Counted from the stretch's first letter, positions 8,194 to 15,777 are shown. The stretch: 26,912 nucleotides of DNA from Calditrichia bacterium (GCA_030430345.1 JAUIFT010000001.1:1-26912); one strand, 5' to 3'. The notes: generated by a model not told the origin, from the letters alone. A program made the numbers and translations.

Positions 8194-9651
8194 ATGTTAA
8201 AAGACCAAAGCTTATTGCGCAATCAGGCACTCATTGATGGAAAATGGCAGGCAGCAGACAGCGGAAAAACATTTTCGGTAAGCAATCCTTTCGATGGCGG
8301 TCATATAGGCAATGTGCCGGACATGGGCGACTCGGAAACCCGCCGGGCAATTGATGCCGCCAATGCCGCCTTACCGGCCTGGCGGAGTAAAACAGCCGCT
8401 GACAGGGCCGCTGTTTTACTCCGCTGGCGGGATTTATTAAAGGAGCACCTGGAAGACCTGGCAACACTGATGACCACAGAGCAAGGCAAACCGCTGGCGG
8501 AAGCCCGGGGTGAAATCAACTATACTATTTCTTTCTTCGAATGGTTTGCTGAAGAGGGAAAGCGGATTTATGGCGATGTCATTCCTACTCATGCTGCTGG
8601 TCTGAGAAACCTGGTTATCAAACAGCCGGTAGGGGTTGTTGCGGCGATTACTCCCTGGAATTTTCCGGTGGCGATGGTCGGGAAAAAATTACCGGCAGCG
8701 CTGGCAGCCGGTTGCACGATGGTCTGGAAACCGGCAGAGGATACCCCGCTCTCCGGACTGGCGCTGGCGGAACTGGGACAGCGGGCCGGGCTGCCAGATG
8801 GGGTTTTTAACGTGATTACCACCAGCAATGCCGCACCGGTCGGCGGGGAAATGTGCAGCAATGACATTGTCCGGAAAATTTCTTTTACAGGATCTACCAA
8901 TGTCGGAAAACTGCTGTTGCAGCAGAGCGCCGCAACGGTGAAAAAAGTCTCCATGGAGCTGGGTGGCAATGCCCCCTTCATAGTCTTCGATGATGCGGAT
9001 ATTGATGCCGCTGTCGCTGGTGCAATCGCCAGCAAATTCCGCAATGCCGGGCAAACCTGCGTCTGCGCCAATCGCATCCTTGTACAGGATAAAATTTATG
9101 ATACCTTCACTAAAAAATTTACCGCCGCTGTCGAGAAGCTGCAGGTTGGTAACGGCCTGGATCCGGCCGTGGTTGTCGGGCCGCTGATAAATACTGCTGC
9201 ACTGGAGAAAGTAGAGCGGCTTGTCGCCGATGCCCGCGATAATGGTGCAACAGTGATGATTGGCGGCAATCGCCATGCGGTGGGCGGCACATTTTTTCAG
9301 CCGACGGTGCTCAGCGAAGTCCCCTTTAGCGCCGCCTGCGCCCGGGAAGAAATTTTTGGACCGGTCGCGCCAGTCTATCGTTTTCAGGATGAAGCGGAGG
9401 CGATTTACCAGGCCAATAACACCGAGTATGGCTTGGCGGCCTATTTCTTTTCCCGCGATATTGGGAGAATTTGGCGGGTCGGAGAAGCGCTGGAATACGG
9501 CATGGTCGGGGCCAACACCGGAATGATTTCTACCGCGGTGGCACCATTTGGCGGCGTGAAAGCTTCCGGCCTCGGCCGGGAGGGCTCTCATTATGGACTG
9601 GATGACTATCTGGAAGTGAAATTCTTTTGCCTGGGGGGCATTGATCAGTAA
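8194..9651 (+). CDS. gabD: Succinate-semialdehyde dehydrogenase, NAD(P)-dependent
   Basis: 485 residues, against 482 for E. coli GabD. It oxidises succinate semialdehyde to succinate, the last step of GABA or related degradation into the TCA cycle. Visible aldehyde-dehydrogenase landmarks are ITPWNFPVA (152-160), the nucleotide-binding FTGSTNVGK (231-239), the general base E255 in SMELGGN, and the catalytic C289 in NAGQTCVCANR. The double-cysteine TCVC and the N-terminus LLRNQALIDGKW match GabD specifically. The frame is open from 8092, but the ATG at 8194 has a GGAG Shine-Dalgarno 8 nt upstream and gives the family N-terminus, so it was chosen. No GABA transaminase or transporter lies nearby; the gene seems monocistronic, followed by an inverted repeat (9654-9769). 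Confidence 0.93.
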   Translation: MLKDQSLLRNQALIDGKWQAADSGKTFSVSNPFDGGHIGNVPDMGDSETRRAIDAANAALPAWRSKTAADRAAVLLRWRDLLKEHLEDLATLMTTEQGKPLAEARGEINYTISFFEWFAEEGKRIYGDVIPTHAAGLRNLVIKQPVGVVAAITPWNFPVAMVGKKLPAALAAGCTMVWKPAEDTPLSGLALAELGQRAGLPDGVFNVITTSNAAPVGGEMCSNDIVRKISFTGSTNVGKLLLQQSAATVKKVSMELGGNAPFIVFDDADIDAAVAGAIASKFRNAGQTCVCANRILVQDKIYDTFTKKFTAAVEKLQVGNGLDPAVVVGPLINTAALEKVERLVADARDNGATVMIGGNRHAVGGTFFQPTVLSEVPFSAACAREEIFGPVAPVYRFQDEAEAIYQANNTEYGLAAYFFSRDIGRIWRVGEALEYGMVGANTGMISTAVAPFGGVKASGLGREGSHYGLDDYLEVKFFCLGGIDQ

Positions 9652-9653
9652 TA

Positions 9654-9769
9654 AATGTCCAATTTCCAATACTCAACGCCCAATGTCGAAGTCGTTTCCG
9701 ATATTAAAGGAGGTTTGTTCTTTTCTTTTAACTTCGACATTGGGTATTTAATGTTGGGAATTGGACATT
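9654..9769. repeat. Long imperfect inverted repeat (39-nt arms), dispersed-repeat type
   Basis: Arms 9654-9692 and 9731-9769 match as reverse complements at 33 of 39 positions; the outer 11 and inner 14 nt are perfect. The arms are built from words such as TGTCCAAT and CCAATGTCGAAG, and begin 3 nt after the gabD stop. Outer-end words (AATTTCCAATA on the left, TGGACATTCT on the right) recur at 11805 and 12033, so this is one copy of a family occurring at least twice here. It could act as a gabD transcription terminator. An AAAGGAGG in the loop precedes no plausible start codon. Confidence 0.75.
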
Positions 9770-9809
9770 CTGCAGCAAAACATACGCTTAAAATCCTGGA
9801 GCTAAAAAC

Positions 9810-11801
9810 ATGTCCCGATCCAAACTCATTTTTTTCTTGCTCTGGATGATGCCGTTTTTTCTGACAGCACAGCCATCGCCGGAATCCCTGGATAAGATTA
9901 TCGACAATCTGCTCAACGCATTGAAGGAAAGCGCTCAGCAGCAGCGAGTACAGCGGCTGGCTGTGGCGGATTTTGCCACAACAGCGCCAGCAGTGCAGGA
10001 TGAATTCAGCAGCTATTTTGCCGAACGGCTTACATCCGCTATTTCGAAGGAGAGTAAACGCTTCCGCTTGTTTGAACGGCAGCGCCTCGATGTTATTCTG
10101 GAGGAATATTCCCTTAATTTAAGCGGCTTGATCGAAGCCGATCAGGCGCAGCGCCTTGGGGAACTGGTGCCATTGGACGTTATCCTCTCCGGCACATATA
10201 CAAAGTTCAACAACCACATTGATCTGAATAGTCGCCTGATTGATGTGGTAAGCGGTGAGATTCTCCTGACCTTTTTTGGGCGGATAAAGCTGGATCAACA
10301 TCTCCAACAACTTTTTTCAGGATCTCCCCGAACGGCGGAGAATCTACCGCCGGCGGCCCCGCCCTGTATTCGCGATGGGGAAACGATTCAGGCGATGCTC
10401 AACGACCTTTCCACCCCGGAACGGGTGGCATCCATTGCCCGCGGCGCGATACAAATTCCTTTTGACGAGACATGCGGCGATGTGCACTATCGGGTTATCG
10501 GAGCATTTAAACGGTATGGGAAAAACCATCCCGCGTATCAAAATTTTCTGCTCAATACGCTTGCCGGCATAAAATATCCCTCCAACGACGAACGGGCGCG
10601 CACTATCCTTTCCTTTTTCGCCGCGGATGGAATGATTGATAATGATGAATGGCGCACCGGTATCAATATGCTCCGCCATTCCCGCAGCTATCACATCTCC
10701 TCCTATCTTTCGTATCTGCTGCTTGGTCGTTCCCCGGAGAAAGATTTTCCCCTGACTTTTAAAAGGATCGATCAATATTTCTCATTGGTAGAAAAGGGGG
10801 ATATTGGCTTGCCGGTAGCGATCAGTTTCAATGATGGCTTTCACGAATCGCTGGAAGCATTCGGCAATATCTATGCGAAAGAGCATCGCTCCCTGCGTTA
10901 TATATTCGAAAATTACCGCCAGCGCCTTACCCTGGAAGGGAAACTCGCGAAAAGGCTTTACGGTACCCTGAAAACGATGTATGCCCGGGAAGCTTCTCTG
11001 GCAGAAAAGGAAGAGATTCTCAATCTGATTTGCGAGCTCTTTCAAAATCGTCCGCAGGATAAAGATTTCGCCAGCGACCTTTATGCCTTTGCCAATAATT
11101 TTGAAGTAACCAGCTATAAAAAACGGAATCCTGAAAAACTGAAGGAATTTCCCCCGGAACACCTGCCCTTGCTGGTTGAACAGTGCCGCTCACTTTTTTG
11201 CGATGCGCTACGACTCAGCGAATACCGCAGCCAAATTGAAGATCGCACCGATTTCTGCCTGGAACAATCTATCCCCTGTCCGGATGTTATTCCCGATGTC
11301 GATGCCTGTATTGCCATGCTATCTTCTTCAGATGGCAGTGAGCAGCTGCGGGCGATGGAATTACTGGAGCGAATGGGCAGCAAAGCGGCGCCGGCGGAAA
11401 TAGCCATCCTGAAAACACTCGCCGGTGAAGACCTGGCCAATCCGGCGACGACCAACCGCATTCACCAGAGTGGTGTTACGGTGCTCGGTAATATTCGCAC
11501 AAACAAGCCTGAATCACTGAAGTTATTAATGGCCTCCCTGCGCAGCACGCACAATTTTGTTCCCGATAAAGCCCTTGATGCTTTAGTCACGATTACTGCA
11601 CCGGCCGTTCCCTATCTTATCGAAGGCCTGCAAAGCCGCTGGGGCGCCGTGCAATATAAATCGGCGGTTGGTTTAGGAAGGATTGGTAAAGCTGCCGGCA
11701 GTGCCTTGCCCGCCTTGCAGGAAATCATTCGTAACTCAAATAACTCTGCCGTACATTCCGCTGCTGAAAAAGCGGTACGTGCGATCAAAAATGCTCATTA
11801 A
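9810..11801 (+). CDS. Exported protein: CsgG/FlgO-like domain fused to HEAT-like repeats
   Basis: 663 residues. Residues 1-20 form a signal peptide (KLIFFLLWMMPFFLTA/QPSP) with no lipobox cysteine. Residues about 47-159 resemble the CsgG/FlgO fold: RLAVADF, then LTSAISKESKRFRLFERQRL, DVILEEYSLNLSGL and PLDVILSGTYTKFNNHIDL with RLIDVVSGEI. CsgG is a secretion pore and FlgO an outer-membrane motility protein; many stand-alone relatives in this group have unknown roles. Residues 170-490 are mostly helical and unassigned. The last 160 residues show HEAT-like repeats (EQLRAMELLERMGSKAAP; VPDKALDALVTITAPAVP; GAVQYKSAVGLGRIGKAAG). The Shine-Dalgarno GGAG is 8 nt upstream. The lack of a lipid anchor differs from CsgG itself. 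It is flanked on both sides by the same inverted-repeat family. Confidence 0.75.
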   Translation: MSRSKLIFFLLWMMPFFLTAQPSPESLDKIIDNLLNALKESAQQQRVQRLAVADFATTAPAVQDEFSSYFAERLTSAISKESKRFRLFERQRLDVILEEYSLNLSGLIEADQAQRLGELVPLDVILSGTYTKFNNHIDLNSRLIDVVSGEILLTFFGRIKLDQHLQQLFSGSPRTAENLPPAAPPCIRDGETIQAMLNDLSTPERVASIARGAIQIPFDETCGDVHYRVIGAFKRYGKNHPAYQNFLLNTLAGIKYPSNDERARTILSFFAADGMIDNDEWRTGINMLRHSRSYHISSYLSYLLLGRSPEKDFPLTFKRIDQYFSLVEKGDIGLPVAISFNDGFHESLEAFGNIYAKEHRSLRYIFENYRQRLTLEGKLAKRLYGTLKTMYAREASLAEKEEILNLICELFQNRPQDKDFASDLYAFANNFEVTSYKKRNPEKLKEFPPEHLPLLVEQCRSLFCDALRLSEYRSQIEDRTDFCLEQSIPCPDVIPDVDACIAMLSSSDGSEQLRAMELLERMGSKAAPAEIAILKTLAGEDLANPATTNRIHQSGVTVLGNIRTNKPESLKLLMASLRSTHNFVPDKALDALVTITAPAVPYLIEGLQSRWGAVQYKSAVGLGRIGKAAGSALPALQEIIRNSNNSAVHSAAEKAVRAIKNAH

Positions 11802-11804
11802 AAA

Positions 11805-12042
11805 AATTTCCAATATCCAACACTCAATGTCCAATGTAAAAGTGTAGTGCCAATGAAAACCGTTTTTTAATTGCTCGTGCTGGAGTGCAACGACGACGCG
11901 ATCTCTTTGTGGATGAAATTTTGAGCTTGCTTCTCCCGGCAGCCCGGATCGCAATGACAGATCAAATACCATCATATATTTGACACTAACTTTTAGTTCT
12001 TACTTTTGCATTGGGCATTTTAGTTTGAGCACTGGACATTCT
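11805..12042. repeat. Second copy of the CCAATGTCC-type inverted repeat, with an insert
   Basis: The left end (AATTTCCAATA at 11805-11815, core 11826-11843) and right end (core 12002-12019, TGGACATTCT at 12033-12042) share words with the repeat at 9654-9769. The two cores are reverse complements at 16 of 18 positions. Here the centre is about 160 bp rather than 38 bp and contains a different repeat-like sequence (11869-11959). The element fills most of the 263-bp gap between the CsgG/HEAT gene and the alpha/beta hydrolase. Confidence 0.6.
11869..11959 (-). repeat. Degenerate GTCATTGCGA / GAAGCAATCTC-type dispersed repeat
   Basis: Read on the minus strand it starts GTCATTGCGATCCGGG, passes through GAGAAGCAAGCTC, then GAGATCGCGTCGTCGTTGCA and ends GAGCAATT. 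From memory this resembles a palindromic repeat (GTCATTGCGA...GAAGCAATCTC...GAGATTGCTTCGTCG...TCGCAATGAC) scattered in intergenic regions of many bacteria. This copy is degenerate, and its position inside the CCAATGTCC-type arms suggests nesting. Confidence 0.45.
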
Positions 12043-12064
12043 AAAAAATTAAAAGGAACCAGCA

Positions 12065-12916
12065 ATGCGCATTACCAGTAACATCCAGATTCCCGGTCCG
12101 CATGGCCGCCCGCTGCTCATCGATTTTTATTACCTCGCCAACGATACGCCAAAACCAGTGGTTATTTTTGCCCACGGATTTAAAGGCTTTAAAGATTGGG
12201 GACACTGGGATTTAATCGCCCAGGAATTTGCCCGTAATGGCTTTGTATTTGTCAAATTTAATTTTTCGCACAATGGCACCACCCCGAACGATCCGGAAAA
12301 TTTCGCTGACCTGGACGCTTTCGGAAATAATAACTTTTCGATTGAATTGGATGATTTGGGACGTGTCATCGATTTCGTGCTGGGGAAAGCCAGTCTGGTC
12401 CCCCCGGAAGAAATGGATACCGATCAGCTTTCCCTGATCGGACATAGTCGTGGCGGCGGCATTGTTATCCTGAAAGCGAATGAAGACCCCCGCGTGAAAA
12501 AACTTGCCACCTGGGCATCGGTCAGCGACTATGGCATTTATTATACCGAAGCAACCATCACCGCCTGGGAGAAAAACGGCGTCATCCATATTCCCAACGC
12601 CCGTACCGGGCAGGAAATGCCGCTCTACTGGCAATTCTGGGAGAACTACCAGGCCAATATTGCCCGCCTTGATATCCGCAAAGCAGCGGAGAATATTGAC
12701 ATTCCCCTGCTGATTGTTCATGGCACTGCAGATCCAACCGTGCCGCATCAATCGGCGCTCGATTTACAAACCTGGCATGGCAATCCTCAACTGCTGATTA
12801 TTGAGGGCGGCGATCACGTTTTTGGCGGTAAACATCCCTGGGAATCCCCTGCGTTATCCGCCCATGCAGCCAAAGTAACGCAAGCAACTATCAACTTCCT
12901 TACCCCCCAACGATAG
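12065..12916 (+). CDS. Alpha/beta hydrolase (dienelactone hydrolase / S9-like)
   Basis: 283 residues, cytoplasmic (no signal). The fold is clear: the oxyanion-region PVVIFAHGFKGFKDWG (31-46), the nucleophile elbow SLIGHSRGGG with Ser128, the acidic residue Asp223 in VHGTADPTVPH, and His251 in IEGGDHVFGGKHPW complete a Ser-Asp-His triad in the right order and spacing. Substrate cannot be read from sequence; ester or peptide hydrolysis is the family range. An AAAGGA Shine-Dalgarno precedes the ATG. The transglutaminase-like gene follows 36 bp downstream on the same strand, so the pair is probably co-transcribed. Confidence 0.88.
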   Translation: MRITSNIQIPGPHGRPLLIDFYYLANDTPKPVVIFAHGFKGFKDWGHWDLIAQEFARNGFVFVKFNFSHNGTTPNDPENFADLDAFGNNNFSIELDDLGRVIDFVLGKASLVPPEEMDTDQLSLIGHSRGGGIVILKANEDPRVKKLATWASVSDYGIYYTEATITAWEKNGVIHIPNARTGQEMPLYWQFWENYQANIARLDIRKAAENIDIPLLIVHGTADPTVPHQSALDLQTWHGNPQLLIIEGGDHVFGGKHPWESPALSAHAAKVTQATINFLTPQR

Positions 12917-12952
12917 TCCGGGGTGTAGACAAACTGTACCCGAGAAAAACCC

Positions 12953-13615
12953 ATGCACACCCTGAATCACCAACTATATCTCCAACCCGGCCGCTACATC
13001 GACAGCGATCATCCGGCAGTGATTGAATATGCGAATAATATTATCAAGGATATCGATGGCGCAAAAGCACAGGCTGTCGCCCTCTATTACACCATCCGCG
13101 ATCAATTTCAGTATAATCCCTATAAAATAGACTTGCGTCCGGAAGCATTGAAGGCCAGCGCCCTGCTGCAACGAAATCATGGCTACTGCATCGAAAAGGC
13201 CTCGTTGCTTGCCGCCTGTGCACGAGTGGCGGGTATTCCCAGCCGACTGGGATTTGCCAACGTTCGCAATCACATCGGTACGGAAGCGCTGGAAAAGATG
13301 CTGAAAACCGACGTGCTCGTTTTTCACGGGTATACCGAGCTTTTTCTGACAGGGAAATGGGTAAAGGCAACCCCGGCGTTCAACCTCGAACTCTGTGAAA
13401 AGCTGGCTGTCGCTCCGCTTCCCTTCGATGGCAGCAACGATTCGATCTTCCAGGAATTTGATTCCGAGGGCGATCGTTTCATGGAATATTTACATGATTA
13501 CGGCCACTTTCCCGATGTCCCCCGGGAGAAGTTCATCGAGGAACTACAGCGCTTCTATCCCCACATTTTTGAGAACACCGGACGGGATGGGGAGCGTTAT
13601 TTTTATGTGGATTAA
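12953..13615 (+). CDS. Transglutaminase-like (papain-fold) protein
   Basis: 220 residues without signal peptide. The transglutaminase-like core is visible: YYTIRDQFQYNPYKI (45-59), HGYCIEKASLLAACARVAGI with Cys79 at the N-terminus of the active-site helix, PSRLGFANVRNH, and FHGYTELFLTGKWVKATPAF with His125. In classical members the strand after the histidine ends W-V-x-D-P-T; here the corresponding Asp appears replaced (KATPAF, A139), so the third catalytic residue is missing or supplied elsewhere. Members may act as proteases or amidases; function unknown. The Shine-Dalgarno is poor (CGAGAAAAACCC before the ATG), consistent with coupling to the hydrolase 36 bp upstream. Confidence 0.8.
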   Translation: MHTLNHQLYLQPGRYIDSDHPAVIEYANNIIKDIDGAKAQAVALYYTIRDQFQYNPYKIDLRPEALKASALLQRNHGYCIEKASLLAACARVAGIPSRLGFANVRNHIGTEALEKMLKTDVLVFHGYTELFLTGKWVKATPAFNLELCEKLAVAPLPFDGSNDSIFQEFDSEGDRFMEYLHDYGHFPDVPREKFIEELQRFYPHIFENTGRDGERYFYVD

Positions 13616-13629
13616 GTGAAGGAAGAATC

Positions 13630-13679
13630 GTTGTTCGTTGTTCGTTGTTCGTTGTTCGAAGAGCGAGCAACGATCAACG
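13630..13679. repeat. GTTGTTC tandem repeat folding with a downstream complement
   Basis: Four perfect 7-bp copies of GTTGTTC occupy 13630-13657. The last two with flanking bases (13643-13658) pair with 13664-13679 at 14 of 16 positions around a 5-nt loop. It lies 14 bp after the transglutaminase-like gene stop. It may terminate transcription or be a copy of a dispersed intergenic repeat; no gene is present here. Confidence 0.65.
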
Positions 13680-13752
13680 GTCTTTCACCCCAACTTTAAT
13701 TTCATTTCCCAGGAACGAATAGACGGCGATAGTCAAGTCACGATTGCCGCCC

Positions 13753-13783
13753 CCTGTCCAAAAGGACAGGTTCTTCCCTGTCC
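13753..13783 (+). other. Mutually exclusive CCTGTCC/GGACAGG hairpins
   Basis: CCTGTCC at 13753-13759 and again at 13777-13783 can each pair perfectly (7 bp) with the single GGACAGG at 13764-13770, with loops of 4 and 6 nt. Only one can form at a time. The following GTCATGCCGGAATAAAATCCG resembles a degenerate dispersed repeat. A TAAAAT sequence at 13796-13801 is a possible -10 for the SDR gene, but lacks a good -35. Confidence 0.4.
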
Positions 13784-13823
13784 GTCATGCCGGAATAAAA
13801 TCCGTTCTCCTGCCTGATTTTTC

Positions 13824-13900
13824 CTCCTTTCAAATTAGCTAGATTGCCTTTGCGCTTAATAAACACTCAATCTTGCAAAAAAGGCAACACTTGAAAGGAG
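13824..13900 (+). promoter_or_regulatory. Leader hairpin that sequesters the Shine-Dalgarno of the SDR gene
   Basis: CTCCTTTCAA (13824-13833) is a perfect complement of TTGAAAGGAG (13891-13900), which contains the AAAGGAG Shine-Dalgarno of the ATG at 13907. Nested inside, TTGCCTTT (13844-13851) pairs perfectly with AAAGGCAA (13880-13887). The two stems are separated by a 10/3-nt internal loop and enclose a 28-nt apical loop. If transcribed as one leader, it would hide the ribosome site. No known riboswitch class was recognised. Confidence 0.5.
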
Positions 13901-13906
13901 TCTCAA

Positions 13907-14635
13907 ATGAAAAATACTCAGCATAGAACCGCGCTCATCACCGGTGCCTCCCGCGGTCTCGGTTTATCCCTGGCAAGAAGCATGGCCAAAGCAGGCTGGA
14001 GGCTCATCATTAACGCCCGGAATAGCAGCCCCCTGGAAACCGTTCGTGAAGAATTAGCACAGCAAACCACCGTTCTGGCAATTGCCGGGGATGTTGGCGA
14101 CCCCAGGCATCGTCAGGAACTGGCAGAAGCTGCAGTTTATCTTGGTAAGCTCGATGCCGTGGTTAACAATGCCGGCATTCTCGGAGCGAGTCCCTTACCG
14201 AACTTACTGGATTATCCATTGGATCAGCTGACAACGGTTTTTCAGCTAAATACCCTGGCGCCATTGGCAGTATTACAAGCGCTGCAGCCTCACCTGCGGG
14301 AAAATGCAGTCATCATCAACATCAGCAGCGATGCCGCCGTGGCAGCGTATCCCGGCTGGGGCGGATATGGGGCCAGCAAGGCCGCGCTGGAACAGCTTTC
14401 CGCAGTGCTCGCCGTGGAAAACGATAACTGGCGGGTATACCATGTCGATCCCGGCGATATGCGCACGCAAATGCATCAGGATGCTTTCCCGGGAGAAGAT
14501 ATCAGCGACCGCCCACTGCCGGAAGCCAGCGTGCCCGGTCTTCTTGCCCTACTCAACGGCGAGCACGCATCCGGCCGCTATCGCACCAAAAACCTGACAT
14601 CAACTGTAACTATTAACCATCTCTTATACAAGTGA
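13907..14635 (+). CDS. Short-chain dehydrogenase/reductase (SDR), classical type
   Basis: 242 residues, the usual SDR length. The Rossmann dinucleotide-binding TGASRGLG lies at 12-19, the structural NNAG at 87-90, and the active-site Ser140/141, Tyr154 and Lys158 (YGASK) follow in correct spacing. It therefore binds NAD(P)H and reduces or oxidises a carbonyl/alcohol; substrate unknown. After the catalytic motif HVDPGDMRTQMH replaces the usual PG...T loop, keeping PGDMRT. Shine-Dalgarno AAAGGAG is 6 nt upstream of the ATG and is buried by the leader hairpin described at 13824. Its stop overlaps the Shine-Dalgarno of the QueA-like gene, 9 bp downstream, suggesting translational coupling. Confidence 0.9.
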   Translation: MKNTQHRTALITGASRGLGLSLARSMAKAGWRLIINARNSSPLETVREELAQQTTVLAIAGDVGDPRHRQELAEAAVYLGKLDAVVNNAGILGASPLPNLLDYPLDQLTTVFQLNTLAPLAVLQALQPHLRENAVIINISSDAAVAAYPGWGGYGASKAALEQLSAVLAVENDNWRVYHVDPGDMRTQMHQDAFPGEDISDRPLPEASVPGLLALLNGEHASGRYRTKNLTSTVTINHLLYK

Positions 14636-14644
14636 GGTGACGGC

Positions 14645-15757
14645 ATGAATGCGATTTCACTTTCTGACACGAAACATATCGATTTAGATAAAACGGCTCA
14701 CTCCTGGGATTTCGACTTACCGGCGACTTTGGAAGCAGGAGAGCCCCCGGAAGCGCGGGGACTTACCCGCGACCGCGTTCGCCTGATGGTTTCTTACATC
14801 AGTGATGATCAGATCTACCATACCCGTTTCCAAAACTTGCCGGCTTTTCTCGATAGCGGAGATATACTGGTGATCAATACCAGCGGCACGCTCAATGCTG
14901 CCCTGCCGATCACATCCGGGGAAGATAGAAAACTGGCACTACATCTCTCCGGGCATTTACCCGGAGGATTATGGATTGTCGAGTTACGTCAGCTGGCCGG
15001 AAATGCCACTTTTCCTTTTCCGGATGGGGAAGCCGGCCGCACTTATCAACTGCCGGGAAAAGGCAGCGTGACGCTGAAGACGCCCTATTTTCTCTCCTTC
15101 GGCGATCAAAAATCCCGGGCATCGAAACGCCTGTGGATTGCTGCCCTGGATATTCCGTTCCCATTGCATCAATATCTGGACAAATACGGCGCGCCGATCC
15201 GCTACAGTTATCTAAAATCTTCCTGGCCGGCGTCGTTTTATCAAACCGTATTTGCCAATGAACCGGGCAGCGCGGAAATGCCCTCGGCCGGACGAGCCTT
15301 TACCCCGGAGCTGATCACCCAATTGGTTGCCAAAGGCGTTACCGTTTTGCCATTAGTGCTTCATACCGGCGTCGCCAGTCTGGAGGGAGATGAAACCCCT
15401 TATGAAGAATTTTACCGAATCCCCGCCAATACTGCCCGGACGATCAACCAACGCAGGGCGGATCGCAAGCGGGTCATCGCCGTTGGCACCACTGTAGTTC
15501 GCGCATTGGAAACTGTTGCCGATAAAAACGGGACTGTCCATGCCGCTGAGGGCTGGACCCGCAAAATTATCGACGGAAAAGCCCCACTCCGCATCGTCGA
15601 TGGCATGCTGACCGGCCTGCACGCGCCCCGTGCCTCGCACCTGGCGATGCTTACGGCGCTAAGCGGCAGCGAGCATCTGGAAAAGACATACCGGGAAGCG
15701 TTGGAGAGACAGTATATCTGGCACGAGTTCGGGGATTTGCATTTGATTTTGCCATAA
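14645..15757 (+). CDS. QueA-like S-adenosylmethionine:tRNA ribosyltransferase-isomerase family protein (divergent)
   Basis: 370 residues. Canonical QueA adds the epoxycyclopentanediol of queuosine to 7-aminomethyl-7-deazaguanine in tRNA, using the ribosyl part of SAM. Family signs here are GDILVINTSGTLNAALP (72-88), SFYQTVFANEPGSAE (197-211), the region PSAGRAFTPELI (213-224), RVIAVGTTVVRALE (276-289), RIVDGMLTGLHAPRASHLAML (316-336) and the terminal FGDLHLIL. Several otherwise conserved stretches differ: canonical APTAGLHFT reads MPSAGRAFT, the pre-motif reads YGAPIRYSYL rather than PLPPYI.R, and the LHVGLGTF region reads LHTGVASLE. This looks like the divergent paralogue type found apart from queuosine genes; no other que gene is in the window, so tRNA is not assured as substrate. 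GAGG Shine-Dalgarno overlaps the SDR stop. Confidence 0.8.
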   Translation: MNAISLSDTKHIDLDKTAHSWDFDLPATLEAGEPPEARGLTRDRVRLMVSYISDDQIYHTRFQNLPAFLDSGDILVINTSGTLNAALPITSGEDRKLALHLSGHLPGGLWIVELRQLAGNATFPFPDGEAGRTYQLPGKGSVTLKTPYFLSFGDQKSRASKRLWIAALDIPFPLHQYLDKYGAPIRYSYLKSSWPASFYQTVFANEPGSAEMPSAGRAFTPELITQLVAKGVTVLPLVLHTGVASLEGDETPYEEFYRIPANTARTINQRRADRKRVIAVGTTVVRALETVADKNGTVHAAEGWTRKIIDGKAPLRIVDGMLTGLHAPRASHLAMLTALSGSEHLEKTYREALERQYIWHEFGDLHLILP

Positions 15758-15777
15758 TAATACACGTTTTATTTAGC

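Noticed and set aside
8689..9669. 326-codon minus-strand frame opposite gabD
   Set aside because: Antisense shadow of a highly conserved dehydrogenase.
9705..9712. AAAGGAGG in the loop of the inverted repeat after gabD
   Set aside because: No ATG, GTG or TTG at suitable spacing with an open frame of meaningful length.
13600..13680. Possible CRISPR-like tandem repeat
   Set aside because: The unit is 7 bp without spacers and there are no cas genes.
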